Source: an uncultured Clostridia bacterium
Lineage (GTDB): Bacteria; Bacillota; Clostridia; UBA1381
DNA length: 23,446 nucleotides
Direction: 5' to 3'
NCBI GenBank assembly: GCA_910579415.1
Contig: CAJTUY010000003.1
Coordinates: 29,468-52,913 of the forward strand
A program made the translations under genes and the position numbers. How positions within the stretch are numbered: position 1 is the stretch's first letter; the number at the start of each line of letters is the position of its first letter. Under the pieces are notes generated by a model. It was not told the origin of the DNA. It saw only the letters and a list, made by a program, of their open reading frames with translations, and made no database searches. Positions 23,185-23,446 of the stretch are shown here, piece by piece.

Positions 23185-23446
23185 GATATAATAACGAGAA
23201 AAAAGAACTGACCTTTGAGGAAACAAAGGATAAAGCTTTGCGGCTTCTGGAATTTCGCGCGCATAGTGAAAAAGAGCTTGCTGTTAAGCTTCGGCGTGCA
23301 GGCGCGGCGGAAGAGGATATACAGAAGGTTCTGGACTTTTGCCGTAACTATAATTTTATTGATGACCGTTCATATGCGATACGAAAGGCAAGGGATTTGA
23401 AAAATCTTAAACGCTACGGCATAAGACGTATTAAGTCCGAGCTTTA
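23181..23446 (+). CDS. recX: Regulatory protein RecX, N-terminal part (3' truncated by window edge)
   Basis: The first 88 codons of a gene that runs off the window. The translation begins MRYNNEKKELTFEETKDKAL and continues with RLLEFRAHSEKELAVKLRRA, AEEDIQKVLDFCRNYNFIDD and SYAIRKARDLKNLKRYGIRR, which is the three-helix repeat layout of RecX. RecX binds RecA filaments and modulates recombination and the SOS response. The start ATG at 23181 overlaps the stop of the HD-domain gene (ATGA). Only a weak AAAGG-like sequence lies well upstream, so re-initiation by coupled translation is likely. recA is not in the window. Confidence 0.93.
   Translation, partial: MRYNNEKKELTFEETKDKALRLLEFRAHSEKELAVKLRRAGAAEEDIQKVLDFCRNYNFIDDRSYAIRKARDLKNLKRYGIRRIKSEL

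Noticed and set aside
1..23446. CRISPR arrays, transposons, prophage genes, tRNA or rRNA genes
   Set aside because: No regularly spaced repeats, transposase or integrase motifs, terminal inverted repeats, cloverleaf or rRNA-like sequence was seen on either strand.

Overview
The window looks like chromosomal core and accessory-metabolism DNA from a low- to mid-GC Gram-positive bacterium, most likely a gut-type member of class Clostridia. This rests on near-consensus SigA promoters (TTGACA-17-TATAAT type), strong GGAGG ribosome binding sites, intrinsic terminators with long T tracts, a comEC-holA pair, a YesL-like protein next to mnmG, an MGDG-synthase-like glycosyltransferase, an SH3/NlpC-P60 wall hydrolase and a cytoplasmic-type GH51 arabinofuranosidase. 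I cannot name the genus. No mobile element, CRISPR array, tRNA or rRNA was seen.

Layout. 1-5000 (+): the end of an ABC transporter operon, with a truncated ATPase and two tandem paralogous FtsX-type permeases, closed by a bidirectional terminator. 5066-6319 (-): a DMT/EamA permease and a small XRE regulator, each its own unit. 6384-6545: an intergenic region with a near-perfect direct repeat and a candidate small RNA on the + strand, divergent from the XRE gene. 6536-9877 (-): comEC then holA. 9878-10324: a 447-base AT-rich regulatory region. 10325-11527 (+): secreted SH3-SH3-NlpC/P60 hydrolase, ended by a shared bidirectional terminator. 11569-14342 (-): YesL-like membrane protein then mnmG (TAATG overlap). 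14435-15358 (+): RluA-family pseudouridine synthase, divergent from the YesL gene across an unusually symmetric promoter and overlapping by 49 bases, tail to tail, with the next gene. 15310-16434 (-): glycolipid-type glycosyltransferase. 16614-18926 (+): GH51 arabinofuranosidase. 19008-20614 (+): two unrecognised paralogous single-pass membrane proteins with matching three-fold repeats, then a terminator. 20723-23446 (+): threonine dehydratase, an HD-domain protein and the start of recX (ATGA overlap).

Most genes are housekeeping: DNA uptake and replication (comEC, holA, recX), tRNA and rRNA modification (mnmG, rluA), and envelope work (NlpC/P60, glycosyltransferase, ABC permeases). The parts least explained by known families are the repeat-bearing membrane protein pair at 19008-20614 and the XRE regulator with its divergent C-rich-loop small RNA candidate at 6319-6545. 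Starts were moved from the longest reading frame where a Shine-Dalgarno sequence, a promoter or a paralogue supported an internal start. All family calls come from reading motifs by eye, without database searches.
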